64,000 bases of DNA from Symsagittifera roscoffensis. Lineage: Eukaryota; Xenacoelomorpha; Acoela; Convolutidae. Both the position numbers and the translations under genes were made by a program. The notes under the pieces were generated by a model. That model saw only the letters and a program-made list of their open reading frames with translations. It was not told the DNA's origin and did not search any database. Positions within the stretch are counted from its first letter, which is position 1, and each line of letters opens with the position of its first letter. Positions 1 through 13,900 of this stretch are shown in pieces. The stretch covers positions 91,237,845 to 91,301,844 of the forward strand of contig NC_087062.1 of NCBI RefSeq assembly GCF_963678635.1, given 5' to 3'.

Positions 1-228
1 TTTGCTTGATTACTAGCTGAGGCTGGTAACTCAAAAGACAAATAAAATTCTTATAGAGTCGAAACTTTTTCTCCGCCGAGATAAATTTTCGACTCTATAA
101 ATGACTTTTATTTGTTTATTATGTTACCAGCCTCCGCTAGTAAGCAAGCACAGAATCAGACCACAAAATTCCATCCGGCCGGGAATTCGTAATTTTTTGT
201 TTTGAGCTAAATCGCATTGAATCCTTGA
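1..228. repeat. Fold-back (palindromic) element, copy 1
   Basis: A near-perfect inverted repeat is centred at about 73-84. The inner stems read TTATAGAGTCGAAA and TTTTCGACTCTATAA; the outer stems include ACTAGC-GAGGCTGGTAAC and its complement. The left arm is cut by the window edge. The same element recurs at 5405-6350, where both arms are present. Confidence 0.8.
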
Positions 229-235
229 ACAACAA

Positions 236-727
236 CAAGACTGCTCGTATCAGGGCGAAGCCCTGAATATTTCGACTGCCTTTTGAGGTCTATAGAGCAG
301 TAATAGCATGAAAAAAATAAATGTAAAAAAATGAATTGAAATTTTTTTGTGGGAATCACACCATATAAAGTACAAAGTGATAAATTCACTCCTAGTAACA
401 AATCAATTATGGCAATAAGTTCCTACATTCAATTTAGAAAGATTTCTAAGACGGAGTAAATCTCCGCTTACGTTAATAGCGCGAAATTTATCGCAAGTTA
501 ATTGTCCCAAATTGGCCAAAATGACTATCTTTAAACCTCTATAACTTTACGAAAAATGATCACAGGTGAAATCATTTTTCAAATTTAGGCTTAGGACAAC
601 ACTACTTTTTGAATGTTTTTTAAAAAGCCGTCAAAAATGGCTAGTTAAAAAGTCGAAATTTGTCTGAAGAAAAAAAAACCCACCTCGAACACAAACACTT
701 CGTTACTTTCGTTACGAAAGTTGGAAC
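236..727 (+). repeat. Family-A repeat, copy 1
   Basis: About 490-510 bp beginning AAGACTGCTCGTATCAGGG and ending TTTCGTTACGAAAGTTGGAAC. Near the left end is a hairpin, CAGGGC-GAA-GCCCTG, inside an outer ACTGCTC/GAGCAGT pair. The right end carries the palindrome CTTTCGT-ACGAAAG. Other copies are at 5792-6301, 15842-22577 (interrupted), 40836-41361 (reverse) and 44141-44581 (reverse, diverged). There is no coding frame; it is probably a non-autonomous mobile repeat of unknown superfamily. Confidence 0.7.
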
Positions 728-3700
728 TACAAGATAGCAAGAAAGCAAAGAAGTTTGACTCAAAAATTAGAATGAGAAATTTCTCTCGGAGGAGATAATA
801 CCATTTTACTTTCTTTCACTTACGAGAGCAGCTGTGCTCATAATCCGGAATAATACTTTCCCATCTACATCTTTTGTTAGAAAGCTGTAAGAAATACGCA
901 GTTTCTAACACGTGCAAGGGCTGATATATAACAGGTTTATAAAAAAAAACAGGAATCACGAGGTTACTTAACTCATATGCCTTCTCTTAAGTTATTTACG
1001 CTAAAATTTTTGAAAAAATTGTAAAATTTTCTTCATTTAAAGAGTTGAAGTTTATTCGGGGTGATAAAAATCTTGCAAGAAAATGTATTTTGGAAAACTT
1101 GATCCTCAATGTGTCGATCGAAACTTTTTTCTGAGGTTTTGCCTATATTTTAGCTTTTAATGGAGCTTTACGTTTTACGATAGCTAAACTATACCCTATG
1201 GCATAGTATTTTTTGCCAATTTTTGTAATCTTTGTCACAAATTATTTTTTCAATTTTTCTAATCAAGAACAAAATTATAATTTTCCATTTTTTTACTTTC
1301 TTATTAAAAAAACTGAAAACAAAACTCTGAAACATTTGAAAATTTTATAAATCAAACGCTCAATTATTTATTTTTTAATTTTTTATTTAAGGTTTAACTG
1401 AACGTTCGATATATAAAATGTTCAATTGTTCGACAAATGTTTTGCGGCTTCAATTTTTAAAAATTCCCTGTTTTTTATGACAAAGTATACTAGTGAAATT
1501 AAGGGCATTTAAGCATTCTTATTCAAAAGTTGTTTTAACAAAGAAGGAAGCGTGTTTTAAGCAACGAATCAGTTTTATGCATTTTGAGTTTTGAATCAAC
1601 AAAGTTTGAAAGATCATTTCGAAGTAGTGAAAGCTAATTTTGAAAAAAAACAGAAGTGCTGAAACATTTAGGTTTTTAAAAAAAAAATTTATAATCAAAA
1701 AAATTTTTTTACATCGTTTTGCTTGTAACTTTTTTGTTCTTCGGAAAGCTTCGGATAAATTTCAGACGACGTTTTGCAGTTCAGTTTAATCGATTATTTG
1801 ATAATAGCAGAGAGCAAAAAAACCTAATTTTCTCTTAAATTTTTTTTTTGAAAAAACACTCTTGCTCTAATATTAACAAGATGGTTTTAAACACTTCCGC
1901 AATTCTTAGGTCTTATAAAGATTTCAAATCTGGCAATTTTTTAGACTAGTGCTGGTATGGAATTGAGGCTGTATTTTTTCGTTTAATTTCTTTTTGCATT
2001 CAAAAAATTAGTCAAAATTACGCACGGCAAAAAATAGCTCTATAGAACAGATTTTGATTTTTTTCATCTATTTTAAAGTCAAAATTCAAAAGTTCGAAAA
2101 TTATTGGTTACATCAATTATCAGCCTTAATTCATAGTAAAAGAATGCTGGTGAATAAAGATACAAATGTTCAAAATCAACCGTTTTATCAACATCAATCT
2201 CAAAAAAAAAACTGCATAATTTAAGTTTATTTTAACGAACTGCGAAAAAATTACAACATTTTCGGTCGTTTTTTGATACTTTTTACCCGTCGAATCATTG
2301 AAACTATACAAAAATCAATGAAAATGGTTCAGTTGATTAAGAAGAGAAAAACAAGCAGTTCTGCCCACAATTTAATACAAAAGATTAAGAATACTATGAA
2401 AGATGAAGTGTTTCTAAAATTCTGAAACATTTGTGAAAAATTTGGACATTATTTAAATCAAACGCTCGGTTTATTTATTTTATTATTTTTTTAAAATTTG
2501 AACTGAGCGTTTGATATATAAAACTTCCAAATGTTTGTCAAATTTTTAAATTTTTTTGAGCCCCGAGAGAAAAGTGATCATTCAACTACTGTTGCATAGT
2601 CTTTATTTTTGGTTGATATCTGAGCAAAAGAGTTTTTTGATTTTCAACTGAAAAAGGAGTGAAGCAAAAAATTGATGAATACATTACATGTGAAAATTAT
2701 AGGAGTAAATTAGGGGTGGAAAAAGATGTTGCTCAATCAAATGATTGTGTTCAGGAAAAAAACTGTATGGCGTTAGAAGTTTGACAGTCACAAAGGGTTT
2801 CAAAAACGTGCTAATAATTCAAAGTTCAATATTTAAAACAGGTTCCATGCTTCAGAAACTTTTAGTAACATTGATTATAGTAGACCATTGAAAATGAATC
2901 AAATTAGAGACAAAAAATGTACGAAATCGATTCTTAACATCTACTGGAAATGATTCGCCGAATAAACCTAGATCACAGGTGAAATCATTTTTCAAATTTA
3001 AGCTTAGGACAACACTACTTTTTGAATGTTTTTTAAAAAGCCGTCAAAAATGGCTAGTTAAAAAGTCGAAATTTGTCTGAAGAAAAAAAAACCCACCTCG
3101 AACACAAACACTTCGTTACTTTCGTTACGAAAGTTGGAACTACAAGATAGCAAGAAAGCAAAGAAGTTTGACTCAAAAATTAGAATGAAAACTTTCTCTC
3201 GGAGGAGATAATACCATTTTACTTTCTTTCACTTACGAGAGCAGCTGTGCTCATAATCCGGAATAATACTTTCCCATCTACATCTTTTGTTAGAAAGCTG
3301 TAAGAAATACGCAGTTTCTAACACGTGCAAGGGCTGATATATAACAGGTTTATAAAAAAAAACAGGAATCACGAGGTTACTTAACTCATATGCCTTCTCT
3401 TAAGTTATTTACGCTAAAATTTTTGAAAAAATTGTAAAATTTTCTTCATTTAAAGAGTTGAAGTTTATTCGGTGTGATAAAAATCTTGCAAGAAAATGTA
3501 TTTTGGAAAACTTGATCCTCAATGTGTCGATCGAAACTTTTTTCTGAGGTTTTGCCTATATTTTAGCTTTTAATGGAGCTTTACGTTTTACGATAGCTAA
3601 ACTATACCCTATGGCATAGTATTTTTTGCAAATTTTTGTAATCTTTGTCACAAATTATTTTTTCAATTTTTCTAATCAAGAACAAAATTATAATTTTCCA

Positions 3701-4024
3701 TTTTTTTACTTTCTTATTAAAAAAACTGAAAACAAAACTCTGAAACATTTGAAAATTTTATAAATCAAACGCTCAATTATTTATTTTTTAATTTTTTATT
3801 TAAGGTTTAACTGAACGTTCGATATATAAAATGTTCAATTGTTCGACAAATGTTTTGCGGCTTCAATTTTTAAAAATTCCCTGTTTTTTATGACAAAGTA
3901 TACTAGTGAAATTAAGGGCATTTAAGCATTCTTATTCAAAAGTTGTTTTAACAAAGAAGGAAGCGTGTTTTAAGCAACGAATCAGTTTTATGCATTTTGA
4001 GTCTTGAATCAACAAAGTTTGAAA
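558..4024. repeat. Tandem 2.41-kb units, first array (one full, one partial)
   Basis: The sequence starting GATCACAGGTGAAATC at 558 restarts at 2971, a period of 2413 bp. The second unit stops abruptly at 4024 within the sequence CAACAAAGTTTGAAA. Each full unit starts with the right half of the family-A repeat, then carries about 2.2 kb of AT-rich non-coding sequence with imperfect hairpins (ATCAAACGCTC paired with GAGCGTTTGAT, near 1350-1440 and 2456-2520). Confidence 0.82.
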
Positions 4025-4764
4025 TATACTTTCGAATCCCGTAAAGTATATTTAGCTGCCAGACTTTAGGAAACATGATCTACTTGGCTTTTCACAATTG
4101 TGAACGTGTAAAAGACTGAGAGTCAAATACCAGCAATCAATTACTAGCTGAAAAAGGTTTCAAAGTGAGGCTATTTTGTGAAAAGTTTTTTGCTATGTTT
4201 TTTAGGAATGTAAAATTCAGATCACTCACTTAGTTTTCAAAACGTATTGCAATTCAATAAACTTGGTTTTTCATTTTGAGACAATTGAATATAACATATA
4301 ACGATAATGAAAAACTTTGTGCGTTTTTGCTGGAAAAATTGCCCCCTATCATCAGTTTAAAAGCACTTTTTCAAAAAGAATAACTCGACTTTCTACTATA
4401 CTAACTGTGATAATGGAAAAAATTATTTCAAAGAGACAAAACGTGTTATTGAAATTTTCCCCAGGGGTGAATTTTGGGCGGTCGGTCGGCAATTTTTCCC
4501 CAGGGGTGAATTTTGCGCGGTCGGCAATCTACGACTTCCCCAGGGGTGAATTTTCGCGGTCGGCAATTTTTTTGAAAAAAAGTAGGGCAAAAGGCCAATT
4601 ACGAGAAATTTTGGAAGGTTTTTATATCTTAATATAGTACCAAAGCGGCCCTTTGGGTGGTGAGGGGGGGGGGGTTCGAATCTCTAACAGAAAAACGTCC
4701 CCCAATTCGTCCCTGTTGTGCCCAAATGTACTTAATATCGCTGAGTAAGATTGTTGTGTTGCAG
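4025..4764. other. Intron sequence before the first tetraspanin exon
   Basis: Unique AT-rich sequence to about 4440, then a three-copy minisatellite (4457-4570), then a G-rich stretch ending in GGTTCGAATCTC (4673-4684). That resembles a Pol III B box and may be a degenerate SINE remnant. No gene is seen. Confidence 0.5.
4457..4570. repeat. About 40-bp minisatellite, three copies
   Basis: Three copies of a unit containing CCCCAGGGGTGAATTTT followed by GCGGTCGGCAA start near 4457, 4497 and 4538. It is GC-rich compared with its surroundings. Confidence 0.75.
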
Positions 4765-4944
4765 CACTGTCTGATGTTGGCGTTGAGTTTTGTGGGGGTG
4801 TCATTGTTCGTGGGTTTGCCCATGTGGTACAGGAGCCATATGACCAAAAACCTCTACAACCAGATGGAAGAGTCCTTCTTCGACTACCAGGGCGAACAGG
4901 CCAGAGACAAACACAGCGTGTTCTGGAACTACGCGCAGATATAT
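4765..4944 (+). CDS. Tetraspanin exon: TM3 and start of large loop
   Basis: Sixty codons, phase 0 at both ends. The acceptor is TTGTTGTGTTGCAG and the donor is gtcagt after an ATATAT run. The exon opens with HCLMLALSFVGVSLFVGLPMW, a TM3-like hydrophobic stretch, and continues into a polar region rich in E, Q and Y that leads to the loop. Confidence 0.85.
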
Positions 4945-7900
4945 GTCAGTCTAGTACAAATCAACTCTGTGTTTTGCTTTTTACACAAGCAAACGCCTGT
5001 TTTTATAATACGAGTTCAATTTTGGTCCAAAATCTAAGTTGCTCATTTTTGCGTTCAATTTTTATGTTCAAGTTTATTATTTTACTCAAACACAGTTTGG
5101 CGAGCGGTTTAGTAATGTTTTTTTTTGACCATTTATACTTTCTCTTATGAATGCATTTCTTATTTGGGGTATACTCTAAGAGGCTGTGATAGCTAACTGA
5201 AGATAAGAGGGGTGGAGGTCGCACCGCACATTTTAGAGCTCCCCGGTTCGAATCCCGTATTATTCAAAGCATTATTACACTTTTCGAAGCTTCGTTGATT
5301 ATTTGAGAAGTCCTCGTTATTACTGCTCAAAATGTTTGAAAGACGTGTAAACGAAGCAGTAACAGTTCGGCTGTTGACGTAATCAGCTGTAACGTACGTT
5401 GATTTTATCTCAGAATTCTAAATTTTGAGTCAAACTAGTTTCTCTACTTCGTTGCTATCTTGTTGTTGTTGTTGTTGTTGTTGAAAGATTCGATACGATT
5501 TAGTTCAAAAAAATAAATTCGATTTCACAGCCGGATGGAATTTTGTGGTCTGATTGTTTGCTTGATTACTAGCTGAGGCTGGTAACTCAAAAGACAAATA
5601 AAATTCTTATAGAGTCGAAACTTTTTCTCCGCCGAGATAAATTTTCGACTCTATAAATGACTTTTATTTGTTTATTATGTTACCAGCCTCCGCTAGTAAG
5701 CAAGCACAGAATCAGACCACAAAATTCCATCCGGCCGGGAATTCGTAATTTTTTGTTTTGAGCTAAATCGCATTGAATCCTTGAACAACAACAAGACTGC
5801 TCGTATCAGGGCGAAGCCCTGAATATTTCGACTGCCTTTTGAGGTCTATAGAGCAGTAATAGCATGAAACAAATAAATGTAAAAAAATGAATTGAATTTT
5901 TTTTAGTTGAAATTTTTTTGTGGGAATCACACCATATAAAGTACAAAGTGATAAATTCACTCCTAGTAACAAATCAATTATGGCAATAAGTTCCTACATT
6001 CAATTTAGAAAGATTTCTAAGACGGAGTAAATCTCCGCTTACGTTAATAGCGCGAAATTTATCGCAAGTTAATTGTCCCAAATTGGCCAAAATGACTATC
6101 TTTAAACCTCTATAACTTTACGAAAAATGATCACAGGTGAAATCATTTTTCAAATTTAGGCTTAGGACAACACTACTTTTTGAATGTTTTTTAAAAAGCC
6201 GCCGTCAAAAATGGCTAGTTAAAAAGTCGAAATTTGTCTGAAGAAAAAAAAACCCACCTCGAACACAAACACTTCGTTACTTTCGTTACGAAAGTTGGAA
6301 CTACAAGATAGCAAGAAAGCAAAGAAGTTTGACTCAAAAATTAGAATGAGAAATTTCTCTCGGAGGAGATAATACCATTTTACTTTCTTTCACTTACGAG
6401 AGCAGCTGTGCTCATAATCCGGAATAATACTTTCCCATCTACATCTTTTGTTAGAAAGCTGTAAGAAATACGCAGTTTCTAACACGTGCAAGGGCTGATA
6501 TATAACAGGTTTATAAAAAAAACAGGAATCACGAGGTTACTTAACTCATATGCCTTCTCTTAAGTTATTTACGCTAAAATTTTTGAAAAAATTGTAAAAT
6601 TTTTTTCATTTAAAGAGTTGAAGTTTATTCGGTGTGATAAAAATCTTGCAAGAAAATGTATTTTGGAAAACTTGATCCTCAATGTGTCGATCGAAACTTT
6701 TTTTCTGAGGTTTTGCCTATATTTTAGCTTTTAATGGAGCTTTACGTTTTACGATAGCTAAACTATACCCTATGGCATAGTATTTTTTGCAAATTTTTGT
6801 AAACTTTGTCACAAATTATTTTTTCAATTTTTCTAATCAAGAACAAAATTATAATTTTCCATTTTTTACTTTCTTATTAAAAAAACTGAAAACAAAACTC
6901 TGAAACATTTGAAAGTTTTATAAATCAAACGCTCCATTATTTATTTTTTAATTTTTTATTTAAGGTTTAACTGAACGTTCGATATATAAAATGTTCAATT
7001 GTTCGACAAATGTTTTGCGGCTTCAATTTTTAAAAATTCCCTGTTTTTTATGACAAAGTATACTAGTGAAATTAAGGGCATTTAAGCATTCTTATTCAAA
7101 AGTTGTTTTAACAAAGAAGGAAGCGTGTTTTAAGCAACGAATCAGTTTTATGCATTTTGAGTTTTGAATCAACAAAGTTTGAAAGATCATTTCGAAGTAG
7201 TGAAAGCTAATTTTGAAAAAAAACAGAAGTGCTGAAACATTTAGGTTTTTAAAAAAAAAATTTATAATCAAAAAAATTTTTTTACATCGTTTTGCTTGTA
7301 ACTTTTTTGTTCTTCGGAAAGCTTCGGATAAATTTCAGACGACGTTTTGCAGTTCAGTTTAATCGATTATTTGATAATAGCAGAGAGCAAAAAAAACCTA
7401 ATTTTCTCTTAAATTTTTTTTTTGAAAAAACACTCTTGCTCTAATATTAACAAGATGGTTTTAAACACTTCCGCAATTCTTAGGTCTTATAAAGATTTCA
7501 AATCTGGCAATTTTTTAGACTAGTGCTGGTATGGAATTGAGGCTGTATTTTTTCGTTTAATTTCTTTTTGCATTCAAAAAATTAGTCAAAATTACGCACG
7601 GCAAAAAATAGCTCTATAGAATAGATTTTGATTTTTTTCATCTATTTTAAAGTCAAAATTCAAAAGTTCGAAAATTATTGGTTACATCAATTATCAGCCT
7701 TAATTCATAGTAAAAGAATGCTGGTGAATAAAGATACAAATGTTCAAAATCAACCGTTTTATCAACATCAATCTCAAAAAAAATCTGCATAAATTAAGTT
7801 TATTTTAACGAACTGCGAAGAAATTACACCATTTTCGGTCGTTTTTTGATACTTTTTACCCGTCGAATCATTGAAACTATACAAAAATCAATGAAAATGG

Positions 7901-10900
7901 TTCAGTTGATTAAGAAGAGAAAAACAAGCAGTTCTGCCCACAATTTAATACAAAAGATTAAGAATACTAAGAAAGATGAAGTGTTTCTAAAATTCTGAAA
8001 CATTTGTGAAAAATTTGGACATTATTTAAATCAAACGCTCGGTTTATTTATTTTATTATTTTTTTAAAATTTGAACTGAGCGTTTGATATATAAAACTTC
8101 CAAATGTTTGTCAAATTTTTAAATTTTTTTGAGCCCCGAGAGAAAAGTGATCATTCAACTACTGTTGCATAGTCTTTATTTTTGGTTGATATCTGAGCAA
8201 AATAGTTTTTTGATTTTCAACTGAAAAAGAAGTGAAGCAAAAATTTGATGAATACATTACATGTGAAAATTATAGGAGTAAATTAGGGGTGGAAAAAGAT
8301 GTTGCTCAATCAAATGATTGTGTTCATTAAAAAAACTGTATGGCGTTAGAAGTTTGACAGTCACAAAGGGTTTCAAAAACGTGCTAATAATTCAAATTTC
8401 AATATTTAAAACAGGTTCCATGCTTCAGAAACTTTTAGTAACATTGATTATAGTAGACCATTGAAAATGAATCAAATTAGAGACAAAAAATGTACGAAAT
8501 CGATTCTTAACAACTACTGGAAATGATTCGCCGAATAAACCTAGATCACAGGTGAAATCATTTTTCAAATTTAAGCTTAGGACAACACTACTTTTTGAAT
8601 GTTTTTTAAAAAGCCGTCAAAAATGGCTAGTTAAAAAGTCGAAACTTGTCTGAAGAAAAAAAAACCCACCTCGAACACAAACACTTCGTTACTTTCGTTA
8701 CGAAAGTTGGAACTACAAGATAGCAAGAAAGCAAAGAAGTTTGACTCAAAAATTAGAATGAGAAATTTCTCTCGGAGGAGATAATACCATTTTACTTTCT
8801 TTCACTTACGAGAGCAGCTGTGCTCATAATCCGGAATAATACTTTCCCATCTACATCTTTTGTTAGAAAGCTGTAAGAAATACGCAGTTTCTTACACGTG
8901 CAAGGGCTGATATATAACAGGTTTATAAAAAAAAACAGGAATCACGAGGTTACTTAACTCATATGCCTTCTCTTAAGTTATTTACGCTAAAATTTTTGAA
9001 AAAATTGTAAAATTTTCTTCATTTAAAGAGTTGAAGTTTATTCCGTGTGATAAAAATCTTGCAAGAAAATGTATTTTGGAAAACTTGATCCTCAATGTGT
9101 CGATCGAAACTTTTTTCTGAGGTTTTGCCTATATTTTAGCTTTTAATGGAGCTTTACGTTTTACGATAGCTAAACTATACCCTATGGCATAGTATTTTTT
9201 GCAAATTTTTGAAACTTTGTCACAAATTATTTTTTCAATTTTTCTAATCAAGAACAAAATTATAATTTTCCATTTTTTACTTTCTTATTAAAAAAACTGA
9301 AAACAAAACTCTGAAACTTTTGAAAATTTTATAAATCAAACGCTCAATTATTTATTTTTTAATTTTTTATTTAAGGTTTAACTGAACGTTCGATATATAA
9401 AATGTTCAATTGTTCGACAAATGTTTTGCGGTTTCAATTTTTAAAAATTCCCTGTTTTTTATGACAATGTATACTAGTGAAATCAAGGGCATTTAAGCAT
9501 TCTTATTCAAAAGTTGTTTTAACAAAGAAGGAAGCGTGTTTTAAGCAACGAATCAGTTTTATGCATTTTGAGTCTTGAATCAACAAAGTTTGAAAGATCA
9601 TTTCGAAGTAGTGAAAGCTAATTTTGAAAAAAAACAGAAGTGCTGAAACATTTAGGTTTTTTTAAAAAAAATTTATAATCAAAAAAATTTTTTTACATTG
9701 TTTTGCTTGTAACTTTTTTGTTCTTCGGAAAGCTTCGGATAAATTTCAGACGACGTTTTGCAGTTCAGTTTAATCGATTATTTGACAATAGCAGAGAGCA
9801 AAAAAACTTAATTTTCTCTTAAATTTTTTTTTGAAAAAACACTCTTGCTCTAATATTAACAAGATGGTTTTAAACACTTCCGCAATTCTTAAGTCTTATA
9901 AAGATTTCAAATCTGGCAATTTTTTAGACTAGTGCTGATATGGAATTGAGGCTGTATTTTTTCGTTTAATTTCTTTTTGCATTCAAAAAATTAGTCAAAA
10001 TTACGCACGGCAAAAAATAGCTCTATAGAATAGATTTTGATTTTTTTCATCTATTTTAAAGTCAAAATTCAAAAGTTCGAAAATTATTGGTTACATCAAT
10101 TATCAGCCTTAATTCATAGTAAAAGAATGCTGGTGAATAAAGATACAAATGTTCAAAATCAACCGTTTTATCAACATCAATCTCAAAAAAAAACTGCATA
10201 AATTAAGTTTATTTTAACGAACTGCGAAGAAATTACACCATTTTCGGTCGTTTTTTGATACTTTTTACCCGTCGAATCATTGAAACTATACAAAAGTCAA
10301 TGAAAATGGTTCAGTTGATTAAGAAGAGAAAAACAAGCAGTTCTGCCCACAATTTAATACAAAAGATTAAGAATACTAAGAAAGATGAAGTGTTTCTAAA
10401 ATTCTGAAACATTTGTGAAAAATTTGGACATTATTTAAATCAAACGCTCGGTTTATTTATTTTATTATTTTTTTAAAATTTGAACTGAGCGTTTGATATA
10501 TAAAACTTCCAAATGTTTGTCAAATTTTTAAATTTTTTTGAGCCCCGAGAGAAAAGTGATCATTCAACTACTGTTGCATAGTCTTTATTTTTGGTTGGTA
10601 TCTGAGCAAAAGAGTTTTTTGATTTTCAACTGAGAAAGAAGTGAAGCAAAAAATTGATGAATACATTACATGTGAAAATTATAGGAGTAAATTCGGGTTG
10701 GAAAAAGATGATGGTCAGTCAAATGATTGTGTTCAGGAAAAACGCTGGATGGCTTTAGAAGTCTGACAGTCACAAAGTGTTCCAAAAAAGTGCTAATAAT
10801 TCAAAGTTCAACATTTAAACAGTTTCTCCATGCTTCAGAAACTTTTAGTAACATGGATTATAGTAGACCATTGAAAATGAATCAAATTAAAGAAAAAAAT

Positions 10901-13900
10901 TGCACGAAATCGATTCTTATCATCTACTGGAAATGATTCGCCGAATAAACCTAGACGCTGCGGAACTCATTTTTCCGTCCCTTTTCTGCCTTTTTTTATA
11001 GGAAGTTGGGCGAAATTTACGAATCTTTTTCATATGCATCTACGTGTAAGTTTTCACGATCGTCCGATTATTATACAAAGGGGAGTCCCCCGTCACATGC
11101 TAACACACACAAACAAACACACAAACTTCTTTCTTTTATTATACGTATAGATTTGCTGTTTTTTAAGAAAATGACTATGTCGAAATATTTTCGTTCTTTT
11201 ACCTTTTTTTCTTGAAATATATTTTTTCTGATTGCTTGCATAGTAGTTCTCAATCTTCGGAAGTTGGCGTCCTTCGAACTGCCTTCCTGTTTGGTATTAT
11301 TTTAGTTTTGACCTAGCATTGCAAACTTTGTAAAAATCGAATCCGGCTTCAATTTCGGAAAATCAAAATGAGTTTCGTTTGCATTCAGCTCCAATGTTTT
11401 CCGTCCTCCTAATAAAAAGCGCATCACGCTCTTATAAAAAGCGCATCCGCCTCCAATACTTTGCTAATTTTGAGGATCACTTAGCTCGGAATTGTTTTTT
11501 GACCTCTCCTTTTCGAAGTCTTTGCTTTCGTTGCAGTACAGGTGCTGCGGATTGGACCAGGAGGCTGACTGGCGCTTCCAGGCCTGGAACTACGAGAACA
11601 AACTCAACATCATGTACATGCCCAGTCAAGGCAGAAACATCTCCAGGGTAAGTTGATTATAGTCACCGAGTTACTCTTTCAAGTTTTTCGCGACATTGAA
11701 GTTCAATTTTTCTTTCAAGTCCCGGATATTTGTCATTTGAATGACACCGGTAATAATTAGAGTCACATTTCTCGGTAAATATGGTATATAATTATTTGAC
11801 TTTTTTAACAAAATCTTAAAATAAGTTTCATAAATGGCGACTCATTAACTAAGGGGCGACTCTTTTTGATGAAATAAGAAAAAACGTTTTCTCGTAATAT
11901 ATCAAGCACAATCATTATAGATTTTCTCTGAGTGGTAAGTTGTTTTTCTTGAAAGAGGTGGCCTGCTTCGTGCTGTGACTACTACACGAGTGAGAAGAGA
12001 CCCAGCCTGAACACCATTCGAAAGGGCAGATTCACCCCCGACCCAGTCAAGGTGGAGGACTGCTACCGCTACAACCCAAACTCCAACCCACCCGCCTCAC
12101 ATACAGACGTAAGTAGGCTGTCAATCAGACACACCAACCTGAAACGCACATGAATAAACCAAATAATAATCAACTCTACCCCGCAAAGTAAATGTCAATT
12201 TTTAAGCAGTAAGTAGCAGCATTGCTGAAATTTGATATATACTATAAGCAGTACCGGATTTAGGGGGGGGGGATTAATTAGGAGTGAGATTTTAAGCAAA
12301 CTCAATAACAATCATTCTTTATTGGAGTAAGTATAATTCATTTCGTTCACACTATAACAAAAAAGATCAGGATGACTAATAATACAAGATTGAACTCAGG
12401 CAAACTGTCAACAGGAAAAAATTTTCTTTTTTGGTAGCATCCCAGGTTTTTTTAAACCAAAAATAAGCTCTTAGTTGGTGCGCAAAATATAAAAAGGGAA
12501 GCCTCTGCGTTTAAAAACGTTACGACAACTTTGCCAAAGACATAACATTTCTCTTACAAGAAATTAAGAAGTAGCCGCTTTGCCGCAAAAATTGCACAAC
12601 CGCTTCTTTCGATTAAACTTTTAATCTCAGCTTTAATAGAGTAGTGAAAACAAAAACCTGTAAACAAAATTTAGAATTTTTCTTCTGCTAAAAGCACGGC
12701 GTGGCTCCTAAAGTAGAGAAGATTCACAAAATGGGGTTCCTCGATTAAACAACGTGAGAATTAGCACGGTGATTTTGGAGTAAAGTGATAAAAACTCCCA
12801 AAAAACGTTCAAAGTTTCAAGACATTCAGTTGTTTTAAGGCAGTTGATAGGTATCGAGAAAATTTTTTAAAAACGGTCAACAAATCAGAAAGTTGAAACA
12901 ATTTGTCGCAGCCGCTTAAGCGGAAAAAATTCACCCAACCTTGAAATTCGATTGAATCCATACACCTAGATTTTGCAGGTTAGCTCTCGAGAAAATTAAA
13001 AAAAAAATTCAAAATTTTGCCAAAAAGTCAAAACTTGGGCTTTTGCGAGGGCCTTAATTTTTTGTATCAAAAAAAGTTGGGCGTAGTCCGTTATTCAAAG
13101 GAGCTTCCCACAGTTTTGTGGACGGAAGCCAAAATCTCTCAGTAATGATAGGGTGCTTTTTCAGTAAAGTTCATAAAGTTAGAAACAAAAACGCTCAAAA
13201 AGTTCTTAAACTCATTTTCTCGAGGATTAAAACTTTTTGTGTTAAAAAGTTTGGGATTTGCCGCTATTTCAGGAGAAATTCATACTATCCCTTGTCTCCC
13301 TTGAACCCACAACCACAGGTTTGGGAGGTTAACTTCTAAAGAAAATCCAAAAGATTCAAACACGGTTAAAAAAATCAAAACTTTTATTGTTCCGAGGGCC
13401 AAAAGTTCATGTATAAAAACTTTGGGCGTAGCCATTTGTAGAGGTGAATTTCATCGAATCCGTACAGTTCATTGAGACAAAAATCCCAGATTTGTTTGGT
13501 TGTTTTTGAGAAAACGAAAAAAGTCCAAAATATCGGTCAATTGTCCCCCCCCCCCCCCCCACACACTTTTTCGAATGCTGTAGACAAAAGGATGGATTAA
13601 GCAAAAAGAGACCAGGGTAGTTGCAGGCACACAAAGGTGTAGGCAATTTTTCTGTGGAGACCCTTTTCTGAGAAACTTTTTAAAGCGTCTCAAAAAAAAG
13701 TAAAATAAAAAACCCAATTTCATATATATCATGAAACCTATTTTAAAAATTTTATCACGCGAAAACTCTAGGCAACCATGCCAAGCAAGACAATTTAAAT
13801 TCAAATTAGCACAAAAAAAACTTGCGAAGCGGAAACAAGGGCAAAAATCTTTGAGCAGACGCCACTTGAGGCAAAAACAAAACGTTTTATAAAAAAAGTT

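Noticed and set aside
2950-2985. Helitron end at CCTAG with TC at the next unit start
   Set aside because: The unit boundary lies inside the family-A repeat, which is continuous in other copies. The hairpin before CTAG is only four base pairs, and the base after the last CTAG is A, not T.
5186-5260. Functional tRNA gene
   Set aside because: The B box is good, but acceptor and D stems do not pair and spacing is off. It is kept only as a possible SINE head.
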